This document shows positions 44,450-53,718 of a stretch of 64,000 bases of DNA, piece by piece. The position numbers and the translations under genes are program-made. Below the pieces are notes generated by a model. That model was given only the letters and a program-made list of their open reading frames with translations, was not told the DNA's origin and ran no database searches. Each line of letters starts with the position of its first letter. Within the stretch, counting starts at the first letter, position 1. Source of the stretch: Lachnospiraceae bacterium (GTDB lineage Bacteria; Bacillota; Clostridia; Lachnospirales; Lachnospiraceae); the NCBI GenBank assembly GCA_017476665.1, contig JAFUZJ010000001.1, positions 21,076-85,075 on the forward strand, in the 5' to 3' direction.

Positions 44450-45127
44450 ATGATGACATTATATACAGCATTAGGAACCTACCACATGACACCGGATGGC
44501 ACTCCCTGCATCCTTTCTGATGACCAGGAGTTTGCCCTGGACATCCATGAACTGCTCCTGTGGTCCATCCTTACTTTCCGGATCCTGACCTATGATGAGA
44601 TCCGCCTGGAATTCTATGAAAAGGAACGGGAACTGCATATCATGGCGGATACGGACCTGGATCATTACTTAAACCGACTGACCATCCGCAGGCTCATCAT
44701 TTCCGGAAGAGATGAGTCCGGCATGGATGCCTTGTATGACCTGTTCGGGCGCCTGTACCTGAAGAAAACGCCGGATGACCTGTTCACGAAGCTTACCGCC
44801 TTCCTTGACCTGTGGCTCTTTAAGCACATCCCCTTCCGGAAAGCAAAAGTAGTCTTTGAAAGCCCGGCGCTGGAGCCGCTGGAAAAGAAGCTCCTGCGGA
44901 TGATAGACAGACAGCTCCTGTCCACTGCGGAACTGATCCAGTGCGCAGTCCGCGGCCGCTTTGACATCCAGGACAGCGATGAACTCATAGACTGCCTGTA
45001 TGCCGATGGAGAAACGGACTATCAGAGCATCGTGGCAGACACCCGTACCATGGACGAGCGCCGGCCGTTTCTCTCCGCTGTGGCAAATCTGTATCTGAAG
45101 CAGAGGATCATGCTGCAGATGTTATAA
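44450..45127 (+). CDS. Unknown 225-residue protein
   Basis: A soluble, mostly helical protein starting behind GAGGAGG. It has no membrane helix and no motif that I recognise. It follows the sigma-like gene by 58 bases and is probably co-transcribed with it. Confidence 0.65.
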   Translation: MMTLYTALGTYHMTPDGTPCILSDDQEFALDIHELLLWSILTFRILTYDEIRLEFYEKERELHIMADTDLDHYLNRLTIRRLIISGRDESGMDALYDLFGRLYLKKTPDDLFTKLTAFLDLWLFKHIPFRKAKVVFESPALEPLEKKLLRMIDRQLLSTAELIQCAVRGRFDIQDSDELIDCLYADGETDYQSIVADTRTMDERRPFLSAVANLYLKQRIMLQML

Positions 45128-45133
45128 CAATGA

Positions 45134-45211
45134 AAGAGAGACCATCTCCTGCCCAGTCAACGATCCCAAAGAACCGTGACAAAAGGGTGAGGGCAAGAAA
45201 CGATCTCTCTT
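45134..45211 (+). terminator. Probable terminator after 44450-45127
   Basis: Arms AAGAGAG and CTCTCTT bound a longer structure, followed by ATTCATTTT. Confidence 0.55.
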
Positions 45212-45280
45212 ATTCATTTTATAACACATTTTAACGGAAATGAATAACTTTAGATAATAAATTTAAGCAGAGTGATAGTA

Positions 45281-45315
45281 TATATTGTGGTATTTTGTTT
45301 GACAAACACAATATA
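45281..45315. promoter_or_regulatory. Operator-like inverted repeat over the ssb promoter
   Basis: Arms TATATTGTG and CACAATATA flank and overlap the -35 box. A direct copy of ATATTGTGGTAT also occurs twice (45282-45293 and 45313-45324). Confidence 0.6.
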
Positions 45316-45327
45316 TTGTGGTATATT
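45299..45327 (+). promoter_or_regulatory. Promoter of ssb
   Basis: Perfect TTGACA (45299-45304), a 17-base spacer and TATATT (45322-45327), with a 150-base leader before the start codon. Confidence 0.8.
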
Positions 45328-45478
45328 GCAAATGTAATTGATTTTTGTGCCGCTTTTTAAGCAATGCACACGTTGTCTAAGATTGAAATTAGTGTCAGAA
45401 AGAAACCATGCACAGGCATGGCAGACTTTTGGCACTTTTTTTGATACAAAAAACCAAAACAGAAAGGAGAAATGAATC

Positions 45479-45916
45479 ATGAGCAGACCAAAAATCATTG
45501 CAATCGGGAGGGCGACAGCAGACCTTGAGATGAAGAACAGCCAGAACGGGAAAAACACCAAATATGTGCAGTTCGGTCTCGCGGTAAACATCGGGTATGG
45601 GGAGGAACAACACCCCAACTTCTATAACTGCGTCGCCTTTGGGGCTCTCGCCCAGCGCATGATCGATGCAAAGGTCAAAAAGGGGAGTCTGATCCAGATC
45701 ACAGCGGATCAGGAACTTGTGGAGTTTACCAGAAAGGACGGCTCGCCCGGCACCATGGCAAAGCTCACCCTGTTAGACTGGGACTATGTTCCGACGAACA
45801 AGCCCAAGGATGACGCAAATGGCAACACACCCGCATCAGCATCTGCACCGGCAGAAATGGAAGACGGCTTTGCGCCTGTCGAAGACTGCGGCGACAATGG
45901 ACTCCCGTTCGATTGA
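45479..45916 (+). CDS. ssb: Single-stranded DNA-binding protein
   Basis: The 145-residue protein has the SSB OB fold (IIAIGRATADLEMKN, FYNCVAFGALAQRM, KKGSLIQITADQEL), an acidic linker and the C-terminal tip NGLPFD, which normally recruits repair and replication partners. It protects single-stranded element DNA during transfer. It has its own promoter and terminator. Confidence 0.93.
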   Translation: MSRPKIIAIGRATADLEMKNSQNGKNTKYVQFGLAVNIGYGEEQHPNFYNCVAFGALAQRMIDAKVKKGSLIQITADQELVEFTRKDGSPGTMAKLTLLDWDYVPTNKPKDDANGNTPASASAPAEMEDGFAPVEDCGDNGLPFD

Positions 45917-45947
45917 CAAAATGCAACCAGGCCAGTCTAGACGGACA

Positions 45948-45999
45948 AAAGAGGAATTGCAGGAAGGCTTTCAGGCTTTCCGCAGTTCCTCTTTTTTTA
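45948..45999 (+). terminator. Terminator of ssb
   Basis: Arms AAAGAGGAA and TTCCTCTTT with inner pairing, followed by TTTTATTT. Confidence 0.88.
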
Positions 46000-46092
46000 T
46001 TTCCACAAAACCGGGAACCGGGCATGTCGTCCGACATCTCCTCTCCCACCAAACAAACACACAAACATGAAAAAAGAAAGGATGAACACAAA

Positions 46093-47004
46093 ATGAAGAA
46101 AGACTCAAGGCTCACCAAACTCTATCTCCCTGTCTCTTTGGTACTGCTCTTTGCTGCAGGTACCTGCAAGGGACAGGCGCAGAACATCATGGCTGCACTA
46201 TTAGCAGCATGGACAATCCTCATGGTGCTATCCAGCTTTTCCGGATCCAGGCTCCATGCCAAAGCAGAAACGGACCAAAAGACAGATAGCCTCTTCTTTT
46301 TCCGAAGAAAACTGGACAGGAATCCCATTCAGCCTGATAGCAGAACAACCAAGCCGGACAGTACGCCCTCCGGGAAGCCGGATGGGGACACAGAAACACC
46401 GGACTCCCGGATGGGAAACTTGAGTGAGGCAGAGCTGAGTCAGCTCATGCAGCATATCTCGCTGCGGATCTCCGACAAACTGAAGTCTGCCTATCCTGAA
46501 GCAATCTGGCAATGGACAAAGGAACCGTCACTAAAGAGCATTCTTTCCGGAGCCACTGTGCGGATCAGCGTGGAACACATGGAGAAATATACCCATGCCG
46601 ACATCAGCTTTGACCGCTTCGGGCGCATCCATATCGAGCCCATGACCATCGGCTCCTTTGGTACAGCCGGGGATGATGGCACAGATGGTTCAGATCCAGA
46701 GGAAGATGACGATGACAAGAAACCTTCAGAGCCTTCCGTGACTGACCCTGCCGTATGGTACCAGCTGATCGGCCAGAAGATCCTCGATGAACAGATCAGC
46801 AGCCTGAACGCCAAGGGGCATACGAAGCTCACCATCAATGAAAAGGGCGACATCCTCATCCGGAAAGAAAAGAGTGATGTCATCCTGACCACCATGGAGG
46901 CATTCCCGGCAAAGAACTACTGGCCGGATCTGGTGTCCCTTCTGTCTGAAGACGAACTGAATGCCAAGATCACGGGCGACAGACTCCAGATCTCCTGGAT
47001 CTGA
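46093..47004 (+). CDS. Membrane protein with acidic linker, unknown
   Basis: The 303-residue protein has two N-terminal hydrophobic segments (LYLPVSLVLLFAAGTC and IMAALLAAWTILMVLSSF), a Pro/Thr/Asp linker, a soluble domain (about 115-190), an Asp-rich stretch (DPEEDDDDKKP) and a second small domain. No family is recognised. It precedes the MoxR gene by 116 bases. Confidence 0.65.
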   Translation: MKKDSRLTKLYLPVSLVLLFAAGTCKGQAQNIMAALLAAWTILMVLSSFSGSRLHAKAETDQKTDSLFFFRRKLDRNPIQPDSRTTKPDSTPSGKPDGDTETPDSRMGNLSEAELSQLMQHISLRISDKLKSAYPEAIWQWTKEPSLKSILSGATVRISVEHMEKYTHADISFDRFGRIHIEPMTIGSFGTAGDDGTDGSDPEEDDDDKKPSEPSVTDPAVWYQLIGQKILDEQISSLNAKGHTKLTINEKGDILIRKEKSDVILTTMEAFPAKNYWPDLVSLLSEDELNAKITGDRLQISWI

Positions 47005-47120
47005 TCCTCTAAACGCATTTCTGCAAAAGCACCCAAATGATCAACTACAATCAACCATCAGAAGTAACCACAAAAACAACCACAAAACACAAGAAGACCA
47101 AAAGAAAGGAAAAAAAGAAA

Positions 47121-48908
47121 ATGGCAAAGATAGCATTATTCAGCTCCTGGACCTGGAAGTTTTCCCTTCCTGCGCCCTTTGATACGATTACTGACACAAT
47201 CAGCAAGACATACTACTCCAAATACGCACCTGCCACCAGTCCCAAATCGACACTGCACTCCTCAATCCTGAGCGCAGTGCTCGCTTACATGGACATTGAC
47301 ACTACCCTGACACCGGCTCCTACATCCCCCAGTGCCATCGGCACCCAGGATGACCTGACCGTTGCGGAATACCAGAGCAGGACGGGCGAGATCCATGTGG
47401 TAGTGCATAACAAAAGGAACGGCAAATTAAATGTGGCATGTTTCGCAGACGAAACGTCCGCCGGCAAAGTTTACTCTCTGAAGGATCGTGGAAACACTGG
47501 TACAGCCCTGTTCTTTGCACTGATGCCGGAAGCACTGGAAGATGACGAATTCCGGGAAAACTACCAGGATCTTGGCAAATGCAGGGATGCCGGCTATCCC
47601 GACATGGATGAGGCGACAAAATATGCCTTTATCCTCTGCGATAACTTCTATCGCAGAATCGAGAGCGCGGATGTCCTTCCCAGTGCAGGGATCCCTGTCA
47701 ACATCCCAAAGACAAGTAATCTCCCTCTGATCACACCCTTAAACCTGACCAAGAAGACCTATGTGCCAAAGAGCGTGCTCTACGGAACCTTCCGTATCCT
47801 TACGGGAACGGCTGCGTCCGCTTCAGGCATCACAGTCAACAAGGATGATTTCGTCGGAAAGTACGCTCTTTCAGAACGGGCCTTATCTACAAAGGAGCAG
47901 CTGATGATCCCTCAGATTGAAGACTGGTACCTGATCCCTCCTGAAGTCGTCTCCATCTGCAAGCATGCAAAAATGACCTCTGCCGGCAGCCAGCCCATGC
48001 GTAACTTCATGATGCGAGGACCGGCAGGAACCGGAAAGACAGAAGGTGCAAAGGCTGTAGCGGCAGGACTGGGACTACCCTACCTGTACTATACCTGCTC
48101 TGCCAACACCGAAATCTATGACTTTCTGGGGCAGATGCTCCCGGAAACGCAAAAGGCAGGGGAGGCTGAGACAGAATACCCAACACTCATGGATATCCAG
48201 ATGGATCCGCCGTCCGCTTACTGCAAGCTCACAGGCGAGTACGACGAGAGCGTCACGGAAGACATCGTTTACGACAAGCTCTGTGAAGTGATCGAGCAGG
48301 ATGCCAGGGCGATGACAGAGGACAACAAGGGTGGGCAAAGGTTCCGCTACGTGGAAACGCCCCTGATCACCGCGATCCGCAACGGCTACGTGATCGAGAT
48401 CCAGGAACCAACGGTGATCGCCAATCCCGGCGTACTGGTGGGATTAAATGCGCTGCTCGACAGATGCGCCAGCATCACGCTTACCACCGGCGAAGTGATA
48501 AAAAGACATCCTGATACAGTCATCATCATCACGACCAACAACAATTATGCGGGATGCCGTGACATGAACCAGTCGGTCATCTCCAGAATGAACCTGATCT
48601 TTGACATGGATGAGCCGGATCTGAACACGCTGGCGGAAAGAGTCATGAAAGTCACCGGATGTACTGACAATACCGCTGTCATGGAAATGGCTGCCGCCAC
48701 AAAAGACATCAGCGAGCACTGCAGGGAGACCTTAATCAACGACGGAAGCTGCGGCGTCCGTGAACTGATCAGCTGGGTACAGTCCTACATGGTGACCGGA
48801 AATATCCTAGAGTCGGCGCAGTTTACAATACTGTCCTCCGTATCCGGTGATCCGGACAACCGGGCAGATGTACTCACGACCTGTCTGGAGCAGAAATTTG
48901 CCGCCTGA
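47121..48908 (+). CDS. MoxR-type AAA+ ATPase with long N-terminal domain
   Basis: The 595-residue protein has about 280 residues of unknown fold and then an AAA+ module with Walker A GPAGTGKT (about 300-307), Walker B/sensor elements (TVIIITTNNNYAGCRDMNQS) and a C-terminal lid (SCGVRELISWVQS). MoxR-type ATPases work with VWA-domain partners as chaperones or metal insertion machines. Here the VWA partner is at 49183, separated only by a small XRE gene. I start at the ATG at 47121, since upstream codons are Lys/Thr-rich without a ribosome binding site. Confidence 0.88.
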   Translation: MAKIALFSSWTWKFSLPAPFDTITDTISKTYYSKYAPATSPKSTLHSSILSAVLAYMDIDTTLTPAPTSPSAIGTQDDLTVAEYQSRTGEIHVVVHNKRNGKLNVACFADETSAGKVYSLKDRGNTGTALFFALMPEALEDDEFRENYQDLGKCRDAGYPDMDEATKYAFILCDNFYRRIESADVLPSAGIPVNIPKTSNLPLITPLNLTKKTYVPKSVLYGTFRILTGTAASASGITVNKDDFVGKYALSERALSTKEQLMIPQIEDWYLIPPEVVSICKHAKMTSAGSQPMRNFMMRGPAGTGKTEGAKAVAAGLGLPYLYYTCSANTEIYDFLGQMLPETQKAGEAETEYPTLMDIQMDPPSAYCKLTGEYDESVTEDIVYDKLCEVIEQDARAMTEDNKGGQRFRYVETPLITAIRNGYVIEIQEPTVIANPGVLVGLNALLDRCASITLTTGEVIKRHPDTVIIITTNNNYAGCRDMNQSVISRMNLIFDMDEPDLNTLAERVMKVTGCTDNTAVMEMAAATKDISEHCRETLINDGSCGVRELISWVQSYMVTGNILESAQFTILSSVSGDPDNRADVLTTCLEQKFAA

Positions 48909-48925
48909 AAAGGAAGTAACTGCCT

Positions 48926-49186
48926 ATGATCAATGAACAGCGACTCAGAAATAATCTGGCAAAGAACATGAAGTACCTCCGGCTGATCAAAAGACCGCGT
49001 ATTTCACAAAAGGCACTTGCACACTATATCGGCACCACCCAAAGAAGCATCTCCCGCTATGAATGCGGCGAAGCACTACCACCCCTCTATATCCTGGCCG
49101 GAATCGCCAGATACTTCGGGTGTACCATGGATGAGCTTCTGCAGGATGGGCTGCCGGAAAAGAAAGGAAGGGACATAAAAGAATGA
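48926..49186 (+). CDS. XRE-family HTH regulator inside the MoxR/VWA operon
   Basis: The 86-residue protein is a single XRE helix-turn-helix (ISQKALAHYIGTTQRSISRY). Its stop overlaps the VWA start (ATGA). It is probably a local regulator of the pair. Confidence 0.9.
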   Translation: MINEQRLRNNLAKNMKYLRLIKRPRISQKALAHYIGTTQRSISRYECGEALPPLYILAGIARYFGCTMDELLQDGLPEKKGRDIKE

Positions 49187-51270
49187 GAACATCACACACT
49201 GCGATCAAGCGCATGATCCAGGACGAGAAAAAGAAACTGACGGATGAGCAGGTATTTGCCTCCAGACAGTTTGCCGCTTACCTGACAGACATTGCGGAGA
49301 GTGTCACCGGACGATACAAAAGGCACAGCAAGGTACAAACATTCTATGACACGGGCGAAGACGCAGAGGTCGGGCACACCGACAACCACACCATCACCAT
49401 CAACACAGGCAACTTCCTGACACGGAGTTTTCCCACGAAAGCCCTTATGGCAGACAGCCTTGTGGGAATCGTCGGGCATGAGTGCGGACACATGCTCTTC
49501 ACCGATTTTATCATGCTGCAGACCTACTTTTCAGCTCTTGCGGGCGGGCTTTTCTACCCGCATGAACCCGAGGATCTCTCCCACACCCAGAAGCGCAGCC
49601 TGGAGCAGATCAAGGAAGCCATGGAGGAAAAGGATGAGGCGGTGATCAAGGCCATCTCGCACATCACCCACAGCCTCGCTAATGTCATGGAGGATGTCTA
49701 TATTGAAGCCAGAATGTGCGACAGCTTCCCCGGCTCCATCCGATCAGGCATCCTGCTCAACAACCTGCGCTTTGCGGATATGATGAAAACTGTCAAGCAG
49801 GAGATTGATGCCTCCCACTACGAGGTGTGTATCCTGGTCAACCTGCTGATCCAGTACGCTAAGACAGGCGATATCCATGATCCCGAAGACTGCAAAAGCC
49901 CACTGCTGAATACTTTTTATGCTTGTGTGCCTTTTATCGACAACGGCGCATACGACGATGACGCAAGGGTACGCTTTGATTCTGCCAACCAGATCCTCCT
50001 CTATTTGTGGCCACACATGAAAGACTTTGTGGAAAAGGTACGGGAGGATATCAAAAACGGCACTTCTGAGGCGGAAGCAGCCATGACAGCCCAGATCGGC
50101 AGCGGTACCCCACTGCCCGGGCTTCCCGGCATGACCGGAAAGCCAGCCAAAGGCACAGGAAGTTTCAACCATGATCCTGCTAAAGAGGATGAGGAAAAAG
50201 AGGAACTCCAAAAAGTGCTGGAACAGGAGCTTGGACGCATCCCTCTGACTGACACGGATGAGATCAGTGAAGGGGAAGATGGCGGCACCACTAGGAATAA
50301 CGGCTACGCCGGAGCAGGATATGTCTCAGAAGCAGCATCGGACATGGACCGCATCATGACACAGATAGCTGAAAATGTTGCATATACCCGTTATGATGAG
50401 GAGCTGACCGACGAACTTCAGCAGAAAGCAAAGCAGATCCGCTACGGGAATGCTCACGAAGGCATCCGTGTGAGGGTAAACCGCATGCATTATGTTGAAC
50501 CCTCCTGCATGGAAGCCTACCAGAAAGTTGCCCCGCCCCTCATGCTGATCTCCAAAAGGCTCCAGAAGCAGATCTCCCAGATCTTAAAGGACTACAAGAG
50601 TGGAGGAAAGTTGGACAACCTGCCAATGGGAAAACGGCTCAATGTCCGCAATGCCTATCATAACGACGGCAGGATCTTCTACAAGCTGAAGCTCCCCAAT
50701 GACAGAACGGACATTGCTGTTGCAGTCTTAAATGACGAGAGCGGCTCCATGTGTTCCTGCGACCGCATCACTTATGCCAGAGCAGCTTCCATTATCCTCC
50801 ATGATTTCTGTAAAGCATTGGATATTCCCATAGCCATCTATGGACATACAGAGGAGTATGATGTGGAGCTCTTTGCCTACGCAGAATTTGACACCATTGA
50901 CAACAAGGACAAATACCGGCTGATGGATATGTGTGCCAGGGGCGGAAACCGGGACGGAGCAGCACTCCGCTATGTGGCAGAACGGCTCATGGAACGTCCG
51001 GAAGAGATCAAACTGCTCATCATTATCTCGGACGGACAGCCTGCAGGGGACGGTTACTACGGAACGGAAGCGGAAGCTGACCTGCGTGGCATCAAGAGCG
51101 AGTACACCAAGAAAGGCATCAAACTGTTTGCAGCCGCTATCGGCAGCGACAAACCCAACATCCAGAGGATCTATGGCGACGGGTTCCTCGACATCACCAA
51201 CTTAGAGAAGCTCCCGGTCAATCTTGGGAAGCTCATTATCGAGCAGGTGAAGAACCGGTATGCCGCCTGA
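49183..51270 (+). CDS. VWA-domain protein with N-terminal HECGH motif, MoxR partner
   Basis: The 695-residue protein has GIVGHECGHMLFTDF (about residue 97), which matches the HExxH zinc metallopeptidase signature. A middle acidic Gly-rich linker (about 300-380) follows. The C-terminal VWA domain has the MIDAS motif DESGS (about 516-520) and later Asp/Thr elements (IISDGQPAGDG). The layout resembles the CobT/VWA subunits that pair with MoxR/CobS ATPases, plus a possible peptidase domain. Whether it cleaves proteins is unknown. Confidence 0.88.
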   Translation: MRTSHTAIKRMIQDEKKKLTDEQVFASRQFAAYLTDIAESVTGRYKRHSKVQTFYDTGEDAEVGHTDNHTITINTGNFLTRSFPTKALMADSLVGIVGHECGHMLFTDFIMLQTYFSALAGGLFYPHEPEDLSHTQKRSLEQIKEAMEEKDEAVIKAISHITHSLANVMEDVYIEARMCDSFPGSIRSGILLNNLRFADMMKTVKQEIDASHYEVCILVNLLIQYAKTGDIHDPEDCKSPLLNTFYACVPFIDNGAYDDDARVRFDSANQILLYLWPHMKDFVEKVREDIKNGTSEAEAAMTAQIGSGTPLPGLPGMTGKPAKGTGSFNHDPAKEDEEKEELQKVLEQELGRIPLTDTDEISEGEDGGTTRNNGYAGAGYVSEAASDMDRIMTQIAENVAYTRYDEELTDELQQKAKQIRYGNAHEGIRVRVNRMHYVEPSCMEAYQKVAPPLMLISKRLQKQISQILKDYKSGGKLDNLPMGKRLNVRNAYHNDGRIFYKLKLPNDRTDIAVAVLNDESGSMCSCDRITYARAASIILHDFCKALDIPIAIYGHTEEYDVELFAYAEFDTIDNKDKYRLMDMCARGGNRDGAALRYVAERLMERPEEIKLLIIISDGQPAGDGYYGTEAEADLRGIKSEYTKKGIKLFAAAIGSDKPNIQRIYGDGFLDITNLEKLPVNLGKLIIEQVKNRYAA

Positions 51271-51305
51271 TCAGATTAAAAAAAACGAAAGTGAGGACCG
51301 AAAAC

Positions 51306-51965
51306 ATGAATGAAAACTACATCTCGAACCAGATCGCTGTTTACAAGAACAGCAAAACCCTGATCGAATTCCAGGACAAGTTAAAGACCGCCTCGGTGGA
51401 AAGCTACGCGCATATCCATGCGGACGGAGAACGGACTGAGGACGGCAGGAAAAAGCACTCCCTTATCGGCATCCTGATGAAGGACTATTCCAACGGGACG
51501 GGCGATAAGGCTGTCACGGTGACAGCCAACATTTCGCCAGAGGAAGCAAAATTCATCCTCTCCCGCATCACGGCAGGTTTCCAGGAATACACCTTCCAGC
51601 AGGAGAAGATCTTCGGCAACCCTGATGAACACGGATATGCCGCTGTCACCAAGCTGCGTATCCTCCGGGCGACCAGGGACAATAAGGGCAATGAACGCAA
51701 GATGCCCTGGTATGTAGAAGTGGAAAACGGCAAAGGCATTCCCTTAAAGAATGCCGCCGGCGGCACCTACATGAAGCCCAAATCCTTTGTTTCTACGGGG
51801 AAGGTTTATGCGAATCTGACGGATCTTGACCTGTTCAAGCTGTTAAGCCGCGTATCCTCCTATGTGGACTCCTGGGAACTTGCCGTTGCTCCTTATCTCA
51901 TTAAAACTGCCAAGCAAGCCATCACAGAGCGCCAGAACGCCCAGGGGCAGACAAATGCTGCATAG
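51306..51965 (+). CDS. Unknown 219-residue protein of the MoxR/VWA operon
   Basis: A soluble protein of mixed structure with no catalytic motif that I recognise. GTGAGGA before the ATG serves as ribosome binding site, and a GTG at 51291 is an alternative start. It lies 35 bases after the VWA gene, so it is probably part of the same unit. Its N-terminus (NQIAVYKNSKTLIEFQDKL) is helical. Confidence 0.65.
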   Translation: MNENYISNQIAVYKNSKTLIEFQDKLKTASVESYAHIHADGERTEDGRKKHSLIGILMKDYSNGTGDKAVTVTANISPEEAKFILSRITAGFQEYTFQQEKIFGNPDEHGYAAVTKLRILRATRDNKGNERKMPWYVEVENGKGIPLKNAAGGTYMKPKSFVSTGKVYANLTDLDLFKLLSRVSSYVDSWELAVAPYLIKTAKQAITERQNAQGQTNAA

Positions 51966-51980
51966 CGGGAAGGAGACTCT

Positions 51981-52511
51981 ATGAGAGAAGACAATGTGGG
52001 GATCATCCGTCACATTGACGATCTGGGGAGGATCGTGATACCAAAGGACATCCGCCGGATGCTCCATATCAATGTAGGCGATCCCGTAGAGATCAGCGCA
52101 GGCAGGGACGGTATGCTCATGAAACGTTACCGTCCCCTGCCCGACTTAAAGAGTGTCTGCAATATGCTGTTAACTGCCTTCGGCAGAGGATGCAGCTCTG
52201 TCTGCGTCATCACTGACACAGAGCATGTCATAGCCAGCAAAGGCATCACCGTATCGTCGGAAAGACCTCTGGCTCCTGCTCTGGCAGAGTACATACGTGC
52301 CGGAAAAAGCTATATCAACCGAGGAGACAACGCCTTCGACCTGTTCGGGGGCAGCTCCTTCCCGGTGGCTTCCATCTCATCTGTCATCGAAGACGGCAGA
52401 TCCTACGGAGCCGTGATCCTGCTCCAGTACAATGAAGTCGCAGACTGGGCTTATGACCGATCAAAAATGCTTGCTGACACCCTATCCCAGATCTTACAGG
52501 ACGGAGAGTGA
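51981..52511 (+). CDS. AbrB/SpoVT-like transition regulator
   Basis: The 176-residue protein has an N-terminal AbrB swapped-hairpin domain (GIIRHIDDLGRIVIPKDIRR) and a C-terminal GAF-like domain, the order of SpoVT. It probably senses a small molecule and regulates element genes in step with the growth phase. Confidence 0.9.
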   Translation: MREDNVGIIRHIDDLGRIVIPKDIRRMLHINVGDPVEISAGRDGMLMKRYRPLPDLKSVCNMLLTAFGRGCSSVCVITDTEHVIASKGITVSSERPLAPALAEYIRAGKSYINRGDNAFDLFGGSSFPVASISSVIEDGRSYGAVILLQYNEVADWAYDRSKMLADTLSQILQDGE

Positions 52512-52540
52512 AATGACTGTCAACAAAGGAGGCAATGCCT

Positions 52541-52771
52541 ATGTTCTTAAAAAAGAAACCAAAACCTCATGTGTCCATTACGGGAATGCTTGTGGAGCGG
52601 ATTCGCCTCGGACGCCCCGCCGTATATCTCTATCACGGCGAACTGATCCGGACAACTGCGGTACAGGCTATCCTGGAGGCAACACCCGAACGGGTATGCT
52701 TTGAGACCAAAAACAGCATCTATGAGCTTTCCAACGATACATTTCCGAAGGAAACTCCAAATGCCGCATAA
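52541..52771 (+). CDS. Small protein of unknown function
   Basis: The 76-residue protein starts at the ATG eight bases after AAAGGAGG (an ATG at 52535 is too close to it). It is a small beta-rich protein (SITGMLVERIRLGRPAVYLY). No family is recognised. Confidence 0.65.
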   Translation: MFLKKKPKPHVSITGMLVERIRLGRPAVYLYHGELIRTTAVQAILEATPERVCFETKNSIYELSNDTFPKETPNAA

Positions 52772-52801
52772 GAACCAGCTAAACGAAACACTAATAACAC
52801 C

Positions 52802-52840
52802 GGGCTGCCTGTCTGATACCTTATCAGTGCGGGCAGCTCC
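52802..52840 (+). terminator. Hairpin between small genes
   Basis: Arms GGCTGCC/GGCAGC with an inner CTGATA/TATCAG stem, followed by TCCTTT. It may be a terminator or an mRNA processing structure. Confidence 0.5.
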
Positions 52841-52867
52841 TTTACAGAAGGGAGGCTGACCCGCCCT

Positions 52868-53338
52868 ATGAATAATGCACAGGATTTATCAACAGAAACC
52901 AAACTGAAGGAGCTACGGGAAGCCCTGCTCCAGCCCATGACAACTTTACGGAACAACCTGAGCAAAGTCCCTCTGGATGTGCTGAAGACCAAGTATAAGC
53001 AGGGATATGACGCACTTATCCTGAAGCTGCAGAATGCTGCTTCGGATTATGCGCTTCTCCTTGTCTTCCACAGTATCCGCATTCCAAGAGATTCCCTTGA
53101 GGAATGTGCGCAAGGCATGAACCAGCTGATCCAGGAAACGGGGGTATTGAAAAGACTCTCACATGCAGTCTATAAAACGCAGGACATTGATGCTTTTGAG
53201 CGAGAAGCTTTTGCCATGCGGAAGACTGTCCTCAAGGAGCTGGCTGACCGATATGGTGAACAAGCTCTTATATCGGTAGATGAAACCTGGCAACCTCTTG
53301 TTGAATTACAACCAAATAAACAAAAGAAAGCAGGTTAG
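52868..53338 (+). CDS. Unknown helical protein
   Basis: The 156-residue protein is almost entirely helical with probable coiled-coil segments and no membrane helix. It starts behind AGGGAGGC. It precedes 53343 by 4 bases, so the two are coupled. Confidence 0.6.
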   Translation: MNNAQDLSTETKLKELREALLQPMTTLRNNLSKVPLDVLKTKYKQGYDALILKLQNAASDYALLLVFHSIRIPRDSLEECAQGMNQLIQETGVLKRLSHAVYKTQDIDAFEREAFAMRKTVLKELADRYGEQALISVDETWQPLVELQPNKQKKAG

Positions 53339-53342
53339 GAAT

Positions 53343-53657
53343 ATGAAAAATGTAATGAATATTAAGAGAACCATCCGTGGCAGGCACATAAACATCCGTT
53401 TGACGGAGCATGAGCTGACAAAAGCATACCGGATGAGGCGCAGTCAGTATCTGGCTGAAGATTTCCGGAATATGCTGGACTCCTGTTCCAGTGATTATGA
53501 ACACATACGCCCTGAGCTTCTGAACCAGGAGCAATGGCTTTATGCTGAACTGGAAGACTTATATGACCAGATTGATGACTCCAACCGAAGTTATAATGAG
53601 ATGCTCCGGGAATGTCTTGACAGACTGGAGAAAAAATTAGATCCGCAAAAGAAATAA
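53343..53657 (+). CDS. Unknown helical protein
   Basis: The 104-residue protein has a basic N-terminus and a C-terminal coiled coil (LYAELEDLYDQIDDSNRSYN). The N-terminal half (HINIRLTEHELTKAYRMRRS) might bind nucleic acid. It is followed by a strong terminator and ends the plus-strand block. Confidence 0.6.
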   Translation: MKNVMNIKRTIRGRHINIRLTEHELTKAYRMRRSQYLAEDFRNMLDSCSSDYEHIRPELLNQEQWLYAELEDLYDQIDDSNRSYNEMLRECLDRLEKKLDPQKK

Positions 53658-53661
53658 AACA

Positions 53662-53702
53662 AAGCTGTCCGGCAAACAAATTATGTCGGGCAGCTTTTTT
53701 TA
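53662..53702. terminator. Terminator between convergent blocks
   Basis: Arms AAAGCTGTCCG and CGGGCAGCTTT (one mismatch) are followed by TTTTTA. It ends 53343-53657 and probably also the ligase gene on the other strand. Confidence 0.85.
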
Positions 53703-53718
53703 CATCACTCCCAGATAA

